Below, one piece after another: positions 26,882 to 36,265 of a stretch of DNA of 64,000 nt (position 1 is the stretch's first letter; each line of letters starts with the position of its first letter). Under the pieces are notes generated by a model that was not told the DNA's origin, did no database searches, and saw nothing but the letters and a program-made list of their open reading frames with translations. The DNA comes from Paraburkholderia saeva (lineage in GTDB: Bacteria; Pseudomonadota; Gammaproteobacteria; Burkholderiales; Burkholderiaceae), in NCBI RefSeq assembly GCF_907164555.1, contig NZ_CAJQZC010000003.1, forward strand, positions 372,001 through 436,000, in the 5' to 3' direction. The translations under genes were made by a program, and so were the position numbers.

Positions 26882-27196
26882 ATGAAAGCACTGATCAAGG
26901 CAGCCGTTGTCGCAGCCGTTCTCGCCGCTCCCGTCGTATCGTTCGCGCAGTCGAACGAGCCGCTCACGCGCGCCCAGGTCCGCGAAGAACTCGTGCAGCT
27001 CCAGAAAGCCGGCTACAGCCCGCTCGACGACCGTAACAGCTATCCGGTTCACATCCAGGCAGCCGAAGCCCGCATCGCGGCGCAAAACGGCACCACGCCG
27101 GTGAACACCAGCTACGGCCCGGCGACGAAGGGTTCGTCGCAAGCCGGCGCCCGCGCCGAGCAGACGGGTCCGCAATCGGTTTTCTTCGGCAACTGA
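26882..27196 (+). CDS. DUF4148 family secreted protein
   Basis: This protein has 104 residues. A clear signal peptide (MKALIKAAVVAAVL, cleavage after SFA near 22) is followed by the DUF4148 core (TRAQVREELVQLQKAGYSP). GGAGG stands about 8 bases before the ATG. The family is abundant and often multi-copy in Burkholderiaceae, predicted periplasmic, with no known function. It is followed by a strong terminator. Confidence 0.9.
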   Translation: MKALIKAAVVAAVLAAPVVSFAQSNEPLTRAQVREELVQLQKAGYSPLDDRNSYPVHIQAAEARIAAQNGTTPVNTSYGPATKGSSQAGARAEQTGPQSVFFGN

Positions 27197-27282
27197 GCTG
27201 GAGTGGGTGAGGCGGGGTGAATGTGAGGCAGGCATCCTGCTCCTGACGGCCCGCAACGCTCAAAGAAAGAATCGCAGGCAAT

Positions 27283-27321
27283 AAAAAACGCTGGCCGGAA
27301 TGATCCGGCCAGCGTTTTTTT
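27283..27321. terminator. Bidirectional rho-independent terminator
   Basis: The stem ACGCTGGCCGGA with TCCGGCCAGCGT is flanked by A6 on the left and T7 on the right, so it can work for both the DUF4148 gene and the convergent gene at 27327-27647. Confidence 0.92.
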
Positions 27322-27326
27322 ATGCA

Positions 27327-27647
27327 TCAGTGCAACGTGCGATGGCGACGGGCGATATCGTCGAAGAGTTCGCGGCTCGGCTCGAGTGCGAGCAGCCACG
27401 TTTCGTCGTAGCCGCTAAGCGTGTCGAGCGCCTCGCGCAGGCGTTCGATCGCGACCGCGGGCAGCTCCACGGTCGCCTCCACGCCGCTCGACAGGCGCGC
27501 GATGCTGGCGAGCTGAACCAGGGCGTCGGCAGCCTCGGCGACATCGGTGGCAAAGACGAGGTGCGTGTTCAGCAACTCTGCCAGCCCGGGCGACGTTGCG
27601 ACATCCTCGACGTTGAGCTGCAGGGCCAGAAACGTGGCTTTGTTCAT
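27327..27647 (-). CDS. Hypothetical protein, 106 aa
   Basis: This small soluble protein is predicted to be mostly helical (TDVAEAADALVQLASIARL, AVAIERLREALDTL). The ATG at 27647 follows GAGGAG with a good spacing, which rules out the longer upstream frame. I do not recognise the family. It is a single-gene unit ended by the bidirectional terminator. Confidence 0.7.
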   Translation of the reverse strand: MNKATFLALQLNVEDVATSPGLAELLNTHLVFATDVAEAADALVQLASIARLSSGVEATVELPAVAIERLREALDTLSGYDETWLLALEPSRELFDDIARRHRTLH

Positions 27648-27949
27648 CCTCGAACTCCTCGCGGACAGGACATCGCGGTAATCGGCAAATGGCTCACCCG
27701 CAGTCTCTTGCGGCAGTAACGGGGAGTATAGGCCAGTGCCGGGTGTAATCAATGCAGGTGCCCGACCGCCGATTCCGTGCCAATTGCTGCCACCTTGTCA
27801 TAAGCCGGCCTGCACCGGGCTTCTGAGCCATATAATGATCCGGCACCTTCTTCTGACCAGCGGGTTTGCCTTCCAGCATTTAACCCAGCCGGCATAGGCC
27901 GGCCGGGTGATGCAGACTGGACGGCGAAACGGAAACGCACGGCACGATC
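27648..27949. other. Divergent promoter region
   Basis: About 300 bases separate the hypothetical gene from the cupin gene. It must hold both promoters. No gene or notable repeat was seen. Confidence 0.45.
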
Positions 27950-28261
27950 ATGAAAATCATCCGTACGAGGAATTTCACGGCAAGCCGTCCGTGGGGCGCA
28001 CTCGACATCGCGAATATGGGCGGCATCACGACGCGTCTGCACTGGACCGATCAGCCTTACAAATGGCATGTGAACGACGGCGAGGAGGTTTTCGCCGTGC
28101 TCGATGGCCGCGTCGAGATGCGTTATCGCCTCGACGGCGATGAACATTCGGCCATTCTGGAAACTGGCGATGTGTTTTACGCGTCTATGGGTACAGAGCA
28201 TGTCGCTTATCCGCTTGGCGAGGCACGGATTCTGGTCGTGGAAACCGGAGGCAGTGTCTGA
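27950..28261 (+). CDS. Cupin domain protein
   Basis: This 103-residue protein is a single small beta-barrel. The first cupin motif is weakly present around HVNDGEEVFAVLDGRVEMRY and the second around ETGDVFYASMGTEHVAYP. Metal binding is possible through His40, Glu44/45 and His83. The role is unknown; many such small cupins act on sugars or as binding proteins. It lies 28 bases before the NlpD-like gene on the same strand. Confidence 0.8.
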   Translation: MKIIRTRNFTASRPWGALDIANMGGITTRLHWTDQPYKWHVNDGEEVFAVLDGRVEMRYRLDGDEHSAILETGDVFYASMGTEHVAYPLGEARILVVETGGSV

Positions 28262-28289
28262 CGCAGGGCAACCTCAGCGAGGACGAACG

Positions 28290-29039
28290 ATGACCGCAGC
28301 CTGGTCGCGCCGCACGGCGCAGGTTCTGCTTTTCATGGGCGTGGCAGTGTCGATGTGCGCCTGCACGATCGTTCCGTGGAACGACACGACGCATCCGGGT
28401 GCACCGGCTCAGACATATCAGCCATCTTCGGGCGGCGTGCCGGCAGGGTATTACCGCGTGAATCCTGGCGATTCACTGCTTTCGGTGGCGACGGCCTTCG
28501 GCCAGCGTGCCGAAGACGTCGCGGCCTGGAACCATCTGTCGCCGAACGCGCCTGTTGTCGCCGGACAGATTCTGCGCGTCGCGCCGCCTGCGGCGTCCGT
28601 GACAGGGCCGGGCGGTGTCGTTCCGCCTGTGGCTGGCGGAGCCACGGGCGCGCCGCCGGCGGAGGTGTCGACGGTCAAGCTGGCGTGGCCCGTGCGTGGC
28701 CCGATTCTCTCGACGTTCAATGCGGCAAGGAAGGGCATCGTGATAGGCGGCAAGCCGGGCGACCCGGTGAAGGCGTCGGCCGCGGGGCGCGTGGTCTATG
28801 CGGGAACCGGCATGGAGGCGTACGGGCCGCTCATCATCATCAAACACGACGCGACGATCATCACCGCGTACGGCCACAACCGCACGCTACTCGTGAAGGA
28901 AGGCGACGCCGTCACGCAGGGCCAGACAATCGCTGAAATGGGCGCCGACGCGAACGGTTCCGGTTCGATGCAGTTCGAGGTGCGCAGCAGCGGCAAACCG
29001 GTGGATCCGTTGAGCCTCCTGCCGAAGCCGGGCGGCTGA
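28290..29039 (+). CDS. NlpD/EnvC-like lipoprotein, LysM plus degenerate M23 domain
   Basis: This protein has 249 residues. An N-terminal signal ends near Cys23/Cys25 (SMCACT), so a lipid anchor is likely. A LysM peptidoglycan-binding repeat spans about 54-97 (YYRVNPGDSLLSVATAFGQ). The LytM/M23 fold spans about 135-245. The catalytic zinc ligands are missing: the HxxxD stretch reads GIVIGGKPGD and the HxH pair reads SMQF. This matches NlpD and EnvC, which do not cut peptidoglycan but switch on amidases at cell division. I infer the same role here. Confidence 0.82.
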   Translation: MTAAWSRRTAQVLLFMGVAVSMCACTIVPWNDTTHPGAPAQTYQPSSGGVPAGYYRVNPGDSLLSVATAFGQRAEDVAAWNHLSPNAPVVAGQILRVAPPAASVTGPGGVVPPVAGGATGAPPAEVSTVKLAWPVRGPILSTFNAARKGIVIGGKPGDPVKASAAGRVVYAGTGMEAYGPLIIIKHDATIITAYGHNRTLLVKEGDAVTQGQTIAEMGADANGSGSMQFEVRSSGKPVDPLSLLPKPGG

Positions 29040-29061
29040 TCTGCCCGTTCGGGCGCGTTGT

Positions 29062-30000
29062 TCAGCAGGCCGCGCGTACCGGCAGCCGCGCGACGAAGCG
29101 TGTGCCGGCAGTTTCCGACGATGTCACGTCAAGCATGCCGCCGTGCGCCTTCACGATCTGCGAGCAGATATAGAGGCCAAGTCCGAGACCGCCGCCAGGT
29201 GTGCTCGTGACCGGCCGGGGCGCGATGCCGAGGCCAGGACCGGGGCGCCCGCGCGCGAAATCCATCACGTCGTCGATCAGCTGAGACATGCGCCGCGTCG
29301 TGCTCAATAGACGCTGGCCGAGCGTGGCGAGCGAGCGATCGTCAGTGCGGCGTGCCAGCAACTCCGCCGTCGCGCCGACGGCCGCGAGCGGATTGCGCAG
29401 GTCGTGACCGAGCACGGCGATGAACTGCTCGCGCAGGTCTGACGTCGCGCGCTCCGTGAGGAGCGCCGATTCGGCGGCATCGTGACGATTGTCGCTGTCG
29501 AGCTGCAGCGCGATCAGTTCGGCGAACAGCGTGAACATCGTGATCGTGCGCTGGTCGGAAACCACGTGCGGGTGGGGATCGATCGCGCACAGATTGCCGA
29601 AGTAATCGCCGTTCGGCAGGATGATCGGCACCGAAATATAACTTTGGATGTTGTACATGCGCGGCGTGTGATGATCGCGGTAAACCGGATCTTCGCTCGC
29701 ATGATCGAACACGACGGGTTGCCGCGCGGCGCGCGCCTCGATACAGAGCGTGGTGTGAACGTCGAGCTGGCCGCCGGGTTGCAGGCCGAACTGGATGTCG
29801 TCCTGGACGGCGCACGCCGTCCACGTGCCTTCCGTCACGCGGGCGACGGCGGCAAAGCCAAGCCCCGTATTCCTGCAGATGACGCGCAGCACCGACGGCA
29901 CGGCGCTGATGCGCCCGATGGCGGCGACGTCCCTTGCAATGGCTTCTGTACTGTCGTTGTCTGGGTCGATGATCATGAACCGTAGCGTAGGTGTTCTCAT
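29062..30000 (-). CDS. GAF-HisKA histidine kinase lacking most of the ATPase domain
   Basis: This 312-residue protein has a GAF domain at about 30-165 (SYISVPIILPNGDYFGNLCAID) and an intact phosphoacceptor helix with His199 (LGHDLRNPL). After the second helix the sequence passes directly from GIAPRPV to TSTPGGGLGLGLYICSQI. The N box and the G1 region of the HATPase are gone and only the G2 loop and end of the domain remain. Relatives are about 400 residues, so about 85-90 residues are missing in frame. It is unlikely to bind ATP. The start is uncertain (30000 or 29976). Confidence 0.75.
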   Translation of the reverse strand: MRTPTLRFMIIDPDNDSTEAIARDVAAIGRISAVPSVLRVICRNTGLGFAAVARVTEGTWTACAVQDDIQFGLQPGGQLDVHTTLCIEARAARQPVVFDHASEDPVYRDHHTPRMYNIQSYISVPIILPNGDYFGNLCAIDPHPHVVSDQRTITMFTLFAELIALQLDSDNRHDAAESALLTERATSDLREQFIAVLGHDLRNPLAAVGATAELLARRTDDRSLATLGQRLLSTTRRMSQLIDDVMDFARGRPGPGLGIAPRPVTSTPGGGLGLGLYICSQIVKAHGGMLDVTSSETAGTRFVARLPVRAAC

Positions 30001-30206
30001 CCGATGGTACCGCACCCGGGGACGCGTCAAGCCGGCGTCACGTGTGGGGAGCGGTGACGTCGTCCCAGTATGTGCGCGAGCGGCGCTGGCCGTTCGTACG
30101 ATTCTCAACGCATTCATATTTGCATACACTGTCGGGTTCCAACTGCCGTGTCGCTGCGATTTTTCGCTATGCCGCACGGCGCCGACAGCCTGTACAGGAC
30201 CTACAC

Positions 30207-31211
30207 ATGATCGATTTGCGCAGCGATACCGTCACCCGTCCCACCGCGCCGATGCTGGCAGCCATGACCTCGGCCGAAGTGGGCGACGACGTCTGGGGTG
30301 ACGATCCGACCGTCCTGCGGCTGCAGGCAACGGTGGCGGAACGCACCGGCAAGGAAGCCGGCCTTTTCTTCCCGAGCGGCACGCAAAGCAACCTCGCCGC
30401 GCTGATGGCGCATTGCGCACGCGGCGACGAATACATCGTCGGCCAGCTTGCGCACACCTACAAATACGAAGGCGGTGGCGCGGCGGTGCTGGGCAGCATC
30501 CAGCCGCAGCCGCTCGAAAATGCCGCCGACGGCACGCTGCCGCTCGACAAGGTCGCGGCCGCCATCAAGCCGGTCGACGATCACTTCGCGCGCACGCGGC
30601 TCTTTGCGCTCGAAAACACGATTGGCGGCAAGGTGCTGCCGGCGGGTTACGTGGCAGAAGCGGTGGCGTTCGTGCGCGAGCGGGGTCTTGCGACTCACCT
30701 CGATGGCGCGCGCGTCTGTAACGCGGCGGTCGGTTCGGGCCAGCCGGTCAAGGCGCTGTGCGATCCGTTCGATTCGGTGTCGATCTGTTTTTCGAAGGGA
30801 CTGGGCGCGCCGGTCGGCTCGGTGCTGGTCGGCAGCAAGGTGCTGCTCGACAGCGCGCATCGCTGGCGCAAGGTGCTGGGCGGCGGCATGCGGCAATCGG
30901 GCGTGCTGGCGGCGGCGTGCCTCTATGCGTTCGATCACAACGTCGAGCGTCTTGCCGAAGACCATGAAAATGCAGCGCATCTCGCAGCCGGGCTCGAACA
31001 GATCGATCAGGTGACGGTGCAGTCGGTGGCGACCAACATGGTGTTCGCGCAGTTTCCGCAGGAACATTGCGCGCCGCTCGAAGCGTGGCTCAAGGAGCGC
31101 GGCATCCTCACGCAGATGCTGTATGCGTCGCGCTTCGTGACGCACATGGATGTGTCGCGCGCCGATATCGACACGTTCCTCGCCGCCGTGAAGGCGTATT
31201 TCGCGCGCTGA
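30207..31211 (+). CDS. ltaE: Low-specificity L-threonine aldolase
   Basis: This 334-residue PLP enzyme splits threonine or allo-threonine to glycine and acetaldehyde. The N-terminus is typical ([13 protein letters not shown]), and the Schiff-base lysine is Lys197 in [14 protein letters not shown], the same position as in the E. coli enzyme. HLDGAR at 164-169 carries the PLP-pyridine Asp. The gene is divergent from the histidine kinase remnant and followed by a terminator. Confidence 0.93.
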   Translation: MIDLRSDTVTRPTAPMLAAMTSAEVGDDVWGDDPTVLRLQATVAERTGKEAGLFFPSGTQSNLAALMAHCARGDEYIVGQLAHTYKYEGGGAAVLGSIQPQPLENAADGTLPLDKVAAAIKPVDDHFARTRLFALENTIGGKVLPAGYVAEAVAFVRERGLATHLDGARVCNAAVGSGQPVKALCDPFDSVSICFSKGLGAPVGSVLVGSKVLLDSAHRWRKVLGGGMRQSGVLAAACLYAFDHNVERLAEDHENAAHLAAGLEQIDQVTVQSVATNMVFAQFPQEHCAPLEAWLKERGILTQMLYASRFVTHMDVSRADIDTFLAAVKAYFAR

Positions 31212-31326
31212 GTAACGCGTCGCCGCTGCGTTTGCCTCGCTATTTGCGAGTGGCGATTCGTGGCGGCGGCTGTTTTGAGAGACGCGTCTGAGCGGTTGCA
31301 CAGCAGGTGCCCAGCGCGTTTCATCT

Positions 31327-31367
31327 ACGGCCACCCGCCTTTCGAGGCGAGGTGGCCGTTTTCATTT
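31327..31367. terminator. Terminator between ltaE and convergent MFS gene
   Basis: ACGGCCACC pairs with GGTGGCCGT, with an inner CGCCT/AGGCG stem around a TTCG loop, followed by TTTCATTTT. It lies between two convergent genes. Confidence 0.88.
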
Positions 31368-32735
31368 TCACTTCGTCGCTGTCCCCACATGCCCGCTCGC
31401 GCGATGCGACGGCGCGAACAGCCTCAGCCCGCTGGCGACGGCCGCGGCGCCAGCGAACACGGCACCGGTGCTCAACGCGAGCGTCGGGCCGTGGCGCCCT
31501 GCAATGCCGAAACTCAGGGCGACGAGCGCGGCCCCCGTCGTCTGGCCGAGCAGACGCGCGGTCGCGATGATCCCGCTTGCGCCGCCGCTGCGCTCGGGCG
31601 GCGCGCTTGCCATGAGCGCCTTCAGGTTCGGCGACTGGAAGAAGCCGAAGCCCGCGCCGCACACGGCCATCCGGATCGCGATGTCGATGACATGCGGATA
31701 TGGCGGCAACAGGGCGAGCGAAGCCATTCCCGCACTGAGTATCGCGAGGCCGATCGCGCCAAGCAGCCCCGGCGGATAGCGGTCCGACAGACGCCCCGCG
31801 ATCGGCGCCGCAAGCGCGACGACGACCGGCCACGGCGTCATCAGAAAGCCCGTTTCGACCTGGCTGCGATGCAATACGTCTTCGAAGTAAAACGGCAACG
31901 ACACGAACGCGAGTCCTTGCGCCGCGAACGAGCACACGGCCGTTACCGCCGACAGTGCGAACACGGGTAGCCGGAACAGGTCGACCGGCAACATGGGCGC
32001 GGGATGACCCGACTCGCGCCGTATCAGAAGCAGCCCGAATACGAGCGCGATCGCGGCGGCACCCAGCACGGTCTGAGCCGGCGCGCGCTGCGCCGCTTCG
32101 CCGAGCGCGAAGATCAGCGCCGCGAATGTGATCACGTTGAGCAATGCTGCAACACGATCGAAATGATGCGTGCCGCGCTTCGTCTGCGGCAGGGCGGGCA
32201 GCGCGAATGTGAGCGCGATGACGCCAAGCGGCACGTTGACGGCGAAGAGCCAGGGCCACGACGCAACCGAGAGAATCAGCGAAGCCACAGTCGGCCCGAC
32301 TGCAAACGATACGCCGACGACGAGCGCGTTCACGCCAAGGCCGCGTCCAAGGCGGTGCGGTGGAAAGAGATAGCGGATCAACGCCGTGTTGACGCTCATG
32401 ATCGCGCTTGCACCGAGCCCCTGAAGCACGCGCGCGGCAGTCAGCATCGGCAGCGTCGAGACCACCGAACACGCGAGCGATGCGAGTGTGAACACCGCGA
32501 TCCCGGTGATGTAGATGCGCCGGTGTCCGAGGATATCGCCAAGCGCGGCAAGCGGCAGCAGCGTGGCGACCATTGCGAGCTGATAGGCGTTGATGATCCA
32601 CACCGACGCTGCGGGCGCCGCATGCAGATCGGCAGCGATGGCCGGCAGAGCAGTGTTGGCGATGGCGGTATCGAGTGTGGCGAGCGCGACGGCGAGCATG
32701 ATCGCGGCCATCGCGCGGCGGTCGGTGGGCGTCAT
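31368..32735 (-). CDS. MFS exporter, DHA2 (EmrB/QacA) type
   Basis: This 455-residue inner-membrane drug:proton antiporter-like protein has about 13-14 hydrophobic helices. The early motif LDTAIANTALPAIAADL and the motif A stretch GDILGHRRIYI are characteristic. Such proteins export drugs or metabolites. I used the ATG at 32735, just before the first helix; longer frames upstream add only a polar, proline-rich lead. The substrate is unknown and no regulator is adjacent. Confidence 0.86.
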   Translation of the reverse strand: MTPTDRRAMAAIMLAVALATLDTAIANTALPAIAADLHAAPAASVWIINAYQLAMVATLLPLAALGDILGHRRIYITGIAVFTLASLACSVVSTLPMLTAARVLQGLGASAIMSVNTALIRYLFPPHRLGRGLGVNALVVGVSFAVGPTVASLILSVASWPWLFAVNVPLGVIALTFALPALPQTKRGTHHFDRVAALLNVITFAALIFALGEAAQRAPAQTVLGAAAIALVFGLLLIRRESGHPAPMLPVDLFRLPVFALSAVTAVCSFAAQGLAFVSLPFYFEDVLHRSQVETGFLMTPWPVVVALAAPIAGRLSDRYPPGLLGAIGLAILSAGMASLALLPPYPHVIDIAIRMAVCGAGFGFFQSPNLKALMASAPPERSGGASGIIATARLLGQTTGAALVALSFGIAGRHGPTLALSTGAVFAGAAAVASGLRLFAPSHRASGHVGTATK

Positions 32736-33199
32736 CGGCGCGTCGTCGCGACGCAGATCGCCTGGCAGAGGTGTTGGGGCGGACAAAGGCTGACTCGGTG
32801 GGTTTCGCTGGAAGGCAGTCGCATGGCCCGGCAGCGTCACTGGACGACCGGGACATGCTAATTCAGTGATTGTTACAGACGGGCGGCAATCGTGCTGGCA
32901 GCCCGGCAATCCGGAAGCCCGTTGAAAGGTTGGGGTGTGTTGTTTTATTTTTTAAAAAAGCAACTAACGGTCAGTCCCGTGAGCCACCGGCGGGCACACG
33001 CGCAGGTGACATAAACCAGGCACACACTGACATCCGGCCAGCAGAAAGGCGCCACGAGTCTGCCACGATCTCGCCTGATGCAAGGGCGAATGCAGTCCAA
33101 CGCAAGAAGCGCAAAGTGCGTGGCGCCCGGTCCACGGGTCTTTTGTGGCAATGCAAGCCCAGCGCGAAATCCGCGCGCCCACAATCCCATTCGCAAGCC
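32736..33199. other. Gene-free region
   Basis: About 460 bases hold no supported gene. A T-rich/A-rich patch around 32940-32960 (GTTTTATTTTTTAAAAAAGC) stands out in the GC-rich setting. It could end transcription of the reverse-strand gene to its right or form part of the promoter of the MFS gene. Confidence 0.4.
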
Positions 33200-33427
33200 T
33201 CAGGAAAGCGACGCAAGCAGGATCGACAGTTTGCGGATATGTGCCTTGAATGCTTCCGTCGTGTCGCGATCGCGCGATGAAGCGAGATGCGGCGCCTCTG
33301 CGAGTTCGACCTGTGCCTGGAATTCGTCGGCGATCCTGCGTCGCGCGTCGGGCGGCATCGAGCGCACTACCGAAACGAGGAACAGCTCCTGGGCATGGAA
33401 CATGCCGAGCATTGTCTGTACGTTCAT
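33200..33427 (-). CDS. Hypothetical protein, 75 aa
   Basis: This small helical protein (NVQTMLGMFHAQELFLVSVV, then KAHIRKLSILLASLS) has no signal. The ATG at 33427 follows GGAG with suitable spacing; the longer frame upstream is basic and non-coding in look. It is a lone gene between two gap regions. Function unknown. Confidence 0.6.
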   Translation of the reverse strand: MNVQTMLGMFHAQELFLVSVVRSMPPDARRRIADEFQAQVELAEAPHLASSRDRDTTEAFKAHIRKLSILLASLS

Positions 33428-33739
33428 GGCGCTTTCTCCGTGGACCCGGCTGTGACGAACGCGTGCGCGTCGTTCGCGGCCTTCGGCGCTCTGTGCGCGC
33501 CATTTCATGTTAGTGCACCGCGCTGCGCCCATCGCGCTCCGATGCACCCGATTCGTGCGGAAACGGGCAATAACGGTTCATGCGGGACAGGACAGATGCA
33601 GATCGCGGGTTTGGCGCTGCCCATGACGCGAAGCCGCAAATGTCCTACTCTGCTTATTTAACCGCCTGACCGGCACGCGCCATTCCGCCCGCCGACCGCG
33701 CGGCCGGAGCGCGCCGTCCAGGCACTACCGGAGGCTTCG
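33428..33739. promoter_or_regulatory. Divergent promoter region before glgP
   Basis: About 310 bases without a gene lie between the small hypothetical gene and glgP. The region is expected to contain both promoters. I recognised no operator. Confidence 0.4.
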
Positions 33740-36193
33740 ATGACCACAGTCGATCTGGAATTCGACCAGCTCAACAGTACAGTCGACGCGCTACGGCGCT
33801 CCATTTCGAATCGCCTGATGTACGGCGTCGGCAAGGATGCCGTGACGGCGCGCCCGCAGGACTGGTTGCACGCGGCGGCACTCGCCGTGCGCGACCGGCT
33901 CGTCGCGCGCTGGATGAAGACCACGCGTCTTCAGTACGAACAGGACGTCAAGCGCGTCTACTACCTGTCGATGGAATTCCTGATCGGCCGCACGTTCACG
34001 AACGCGCTGCTCGCGCTGGGCATCTACGACCAGGTGAAGGAAGCGCTGCACGATCTCGGCGTCGACATGGAGATGCTGACCGATCTCGAGCCCGATGCGG
34101 CGCTCGGCAACGGCGGCCTCGGCCGGCTGGCCGCGTGCTTTCTCGATTCGATGGCGACGCTGGGCATTCCGGGTTTTGGCTACGGCATCCGCTACGAGTA
34201 CGGGATGTTCCGCCAGCAGATCGTCGATGGCGAACAGGTCGAGACGCCGGACTACTGGTTGCGCGCGGGCAATCCGTGGGAATTTCCGCGACCGGAAGTG
34301 CAGTACCTCGTGCACTTCGGCGGGCGCACCGTGGAGCGCAACGGCCATATCGAGTGGATCGAAACCGAGCACGTCAATGCGATGGCGTACGACACGGTGA
34401 TCCCGGGTTATGCGACGAGCGCGACCAACACGTTGCGGCTGTGGTCCGCGCGCGCAACCGAGGAACTCGATCTGTCCGCGTTCAATCGCGGCGATTACCG
34501 GCGCGCGGTCGAAGCGAAAGAGACGTCTGAAAACGTCTCGCGTCTTTTGTATCCGGACGATTCGACGCCGGCGGGTCGCGAACTGCGTCTGCGCCAGGAA
34601 TACTTCTTCGTGTCAGCGACGATGCAGGACCTGATCCGCCGCTATCAGCGCACGCACAGCACGTTCGGGCGTTTCGCGGAAAAGGTGGCCGTGCATCTGA
34701 ACGACACGCATCCGGTGCTGGCGATTCCGGAGCTGATGCGGCTTCTCGTGGATGTGCACCATGTGCCGTGGGACAAGGCATGGAAGCACATCGAGCAGAT
34801 GTTCTCGTACACGAACCACACGCTGATGCCCGAGGCGCTCGAAACGTGGGACGTCGAGATGCTCGCGCGTCTGCTGCCGCGGCACCTCGAGATCATCTTC
34901 GAGATCAATGCGGAGTTTCTGAAGCACGTCAGCGAAAAATCGGGCCACGATGCCGAGATGATCCGGCGCATTTCGCTTGTCGACGAATACGGACAGCGGC
35001 GCGTGCGCATGGCGCACCTTGCGATCGTCGCGAGCCAGAAGGTGAACGGCGTGTCGAAGCTGCACTCGCAGCTGATGACCAGACACATCTTCGCCGACTT
35101 CGCGCACATGTTCCCGGAGCGCTTCACGAACGTGACGAACGGCATCACGCCGCGTCGCTGGCTCGCGCAGGCGAGTCCATCGATGTCGTCGCTGATCGAC
35201 CAGCAGATCGGTACGCACTGGCGGCGCGATCTTTTCGAGCTTGCGAAGCTGCGCGACCTGCGCAACGACGACGCGTTCGTCGCCGCATTTCACGAGGCGA
35301 AGCGGCAGAACAAGCGGCGGCTTGCGCATCGTCTGTCGCAGGCTACGGGCGTGTCGTTCGATCCCGAGGCGCTGTTCGATCTGCAGGTCAAACGCATTCA
35401 CGAATACAAGCGCCAGTTGTTGAATGTGCTGCACGTGATCGTCCGCTATAACCAGATTCGCGCCCATCCGGAACGCGACTGGGTACCGCGCGTCGTGATG
35501 TTCGCGGGCAAGTCGGCGTCCGCTTACCGGATGGCGAAGACGATCATCAAGCTCATCAACGACGTCGGCGCGAAAGTGAACAGTGACCCGGTAATCGGCG
35601 ACCGGCTGAAGGTGGTGTTCGTGCCGAACTACGGCGTGAGCGTTGCCGAGCTCATCATTCCGGCAGCCGATCTGTCCGAGCAGATTTCGATGGCGGGCAC
35701 GGAAGCGTCCGGCACTGGCAACATGAAGCTCGCGCTGAACGGCGCGTTGACGATCGGCACGATGGACGGCGCGAACATCGAAATCTGCGATGCAGTGGGC
35801 CGCGAGAACATCTTCATCTTCGGTCATACCGCCGACGAGGTCGACGATCTGCGTGCGAAAGGCTACCGCCCGCGCCAGCTGTACGAAGAGAATCCGGAAC
35901 TGCACACCGCGCTCGACCAGATCCGCACGGGCTTCTTTTCACCGGAAGATCCGCTGCGCTTCTCGGATATTTTTCACACGCTCGTCGACTGGGGCGATCA
36001 CTACATGGTGCTCGCCGACTTCGTCGCGTTTGCCGAAGCGCAGAAGGCGGTCGATGAACGTTTCCGCGATGCGCGTGCGTGGACCGAAAGTGCCATCGAA
36101 AACGTCGCAGGTATGGGGCAGTTTTCGTCCGACCGCACGATCGGCGAGTATGCGCAGGGCATCTGGCATGTCAAACCGCTCGACCTTGGATAA
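33740..36193 (+). CDS. glgP: Glycogen/starch/alpha-glucan phosphorylase
   Basis: This enzyme releases glucose 1-phosphate from alpha-1,4-glucans. It has 817 residues, full length for the GT35 family. The N-terminal signature [11 protein letters not shown], the glucan-site region [18 protein letters not shown] and the PLP-lysine signature [14 protein letters not shown] followed by [10 protein letters not shown] are all intact. GGAGG precedes the ATG. No other glycogen gene lies nearby, and a strong terminator follows, so it is transcribed alone. Confidence 0.96.
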   Translation: MTTVDLEFDQLNSTVDALRRSISNRLMYGVGKDAVTARPQDWLHAAALAVRDRLVARWMKTTRLQYEQDVKRVYYLSMEFLIGRTFTNALLALGIYDQVKEALHDLGVDMEMLTDLEPDAALGNGGLGRLAACFLDSMATLGIPGFGYGIRYEYGMFRQQIVDGEQVETPDYWLRAGNPWEFPRPEVQYLVHFGGRTVERNGHIEWIETEHVNAMAYDTVIPGYATSATNTLRLWSARATEELDLSAFNRGDYRRAVEAKETSENVSRLLYPDDSTPAGRELRLRQEYFFVSATMQDLIRRYQRTHSTFGRFAEKVAVHLNDTHPVLAIPELMRLLVDVHHVPWDKAWKHIEQMFSYTNHTLMPEALETWDVEMLARLLPRHLEIIFEINAEFLKHVSEKSGHDAEMIRRISLVDEYGQRRVRMAHLAIVASQKVNGVSKLHSQLMTRHIFADFAHMFPERFTNVTNGITPRRWLAQASPSMSSLIDQQIGTHWRRDLFELAKLRDLRNDDAFVAAFHEAKRQNKRRLAHRLSQATGVSFDPEALFDLQVKRIHEYKRQLLNVLHVIVRYNQIRAHPERDWVPRVVMFAGKSASAYRMAKTIIKLINDVGAKVNSDPVIGDRLKVVFVPNYGVSVAELIIPAADLSEQISMAGTEASGTGNMKLALNGALTIGTMDGANIEICDAVGRENIFIFGHTADEVDDLRAKGYRPRQLYEENPELHTALDQIRTGFFSPEDPLRFSDIFHTLVDWGDHYMVLADFVAFAEAQKAVDERFRDARAWTESAIENVAGMGQFSSDRTIGEYAQGIWHVKPLDLG

Positions 36194-36208
36194 TGCCGAG
36201 GTAATCTG

Positions 36209-36252
36209 AATGCGGCGAGGCCTGCTTTGCAGGCCCCGCCGCATTCTTTTTA
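36209..36252. terminator. Rho-independent terminator of glgP
   Basis: AATGCGGCG and GGCCTG pair with CAGGCC and CGCCGCATT around a short loop, followed by CTTTTTAA. It sits between two convergent genes and may serve both. Confidence 0.92.
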
Positions 36253-36265
36253 AGCGCGTCGACGT

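Noticed and set aside
32936..32962. T-rich/A-rich patch as an attachment site or origin
   Set aside because: No flanking direct repeats, integrase or replication protein; probably a promoter or terminator element.
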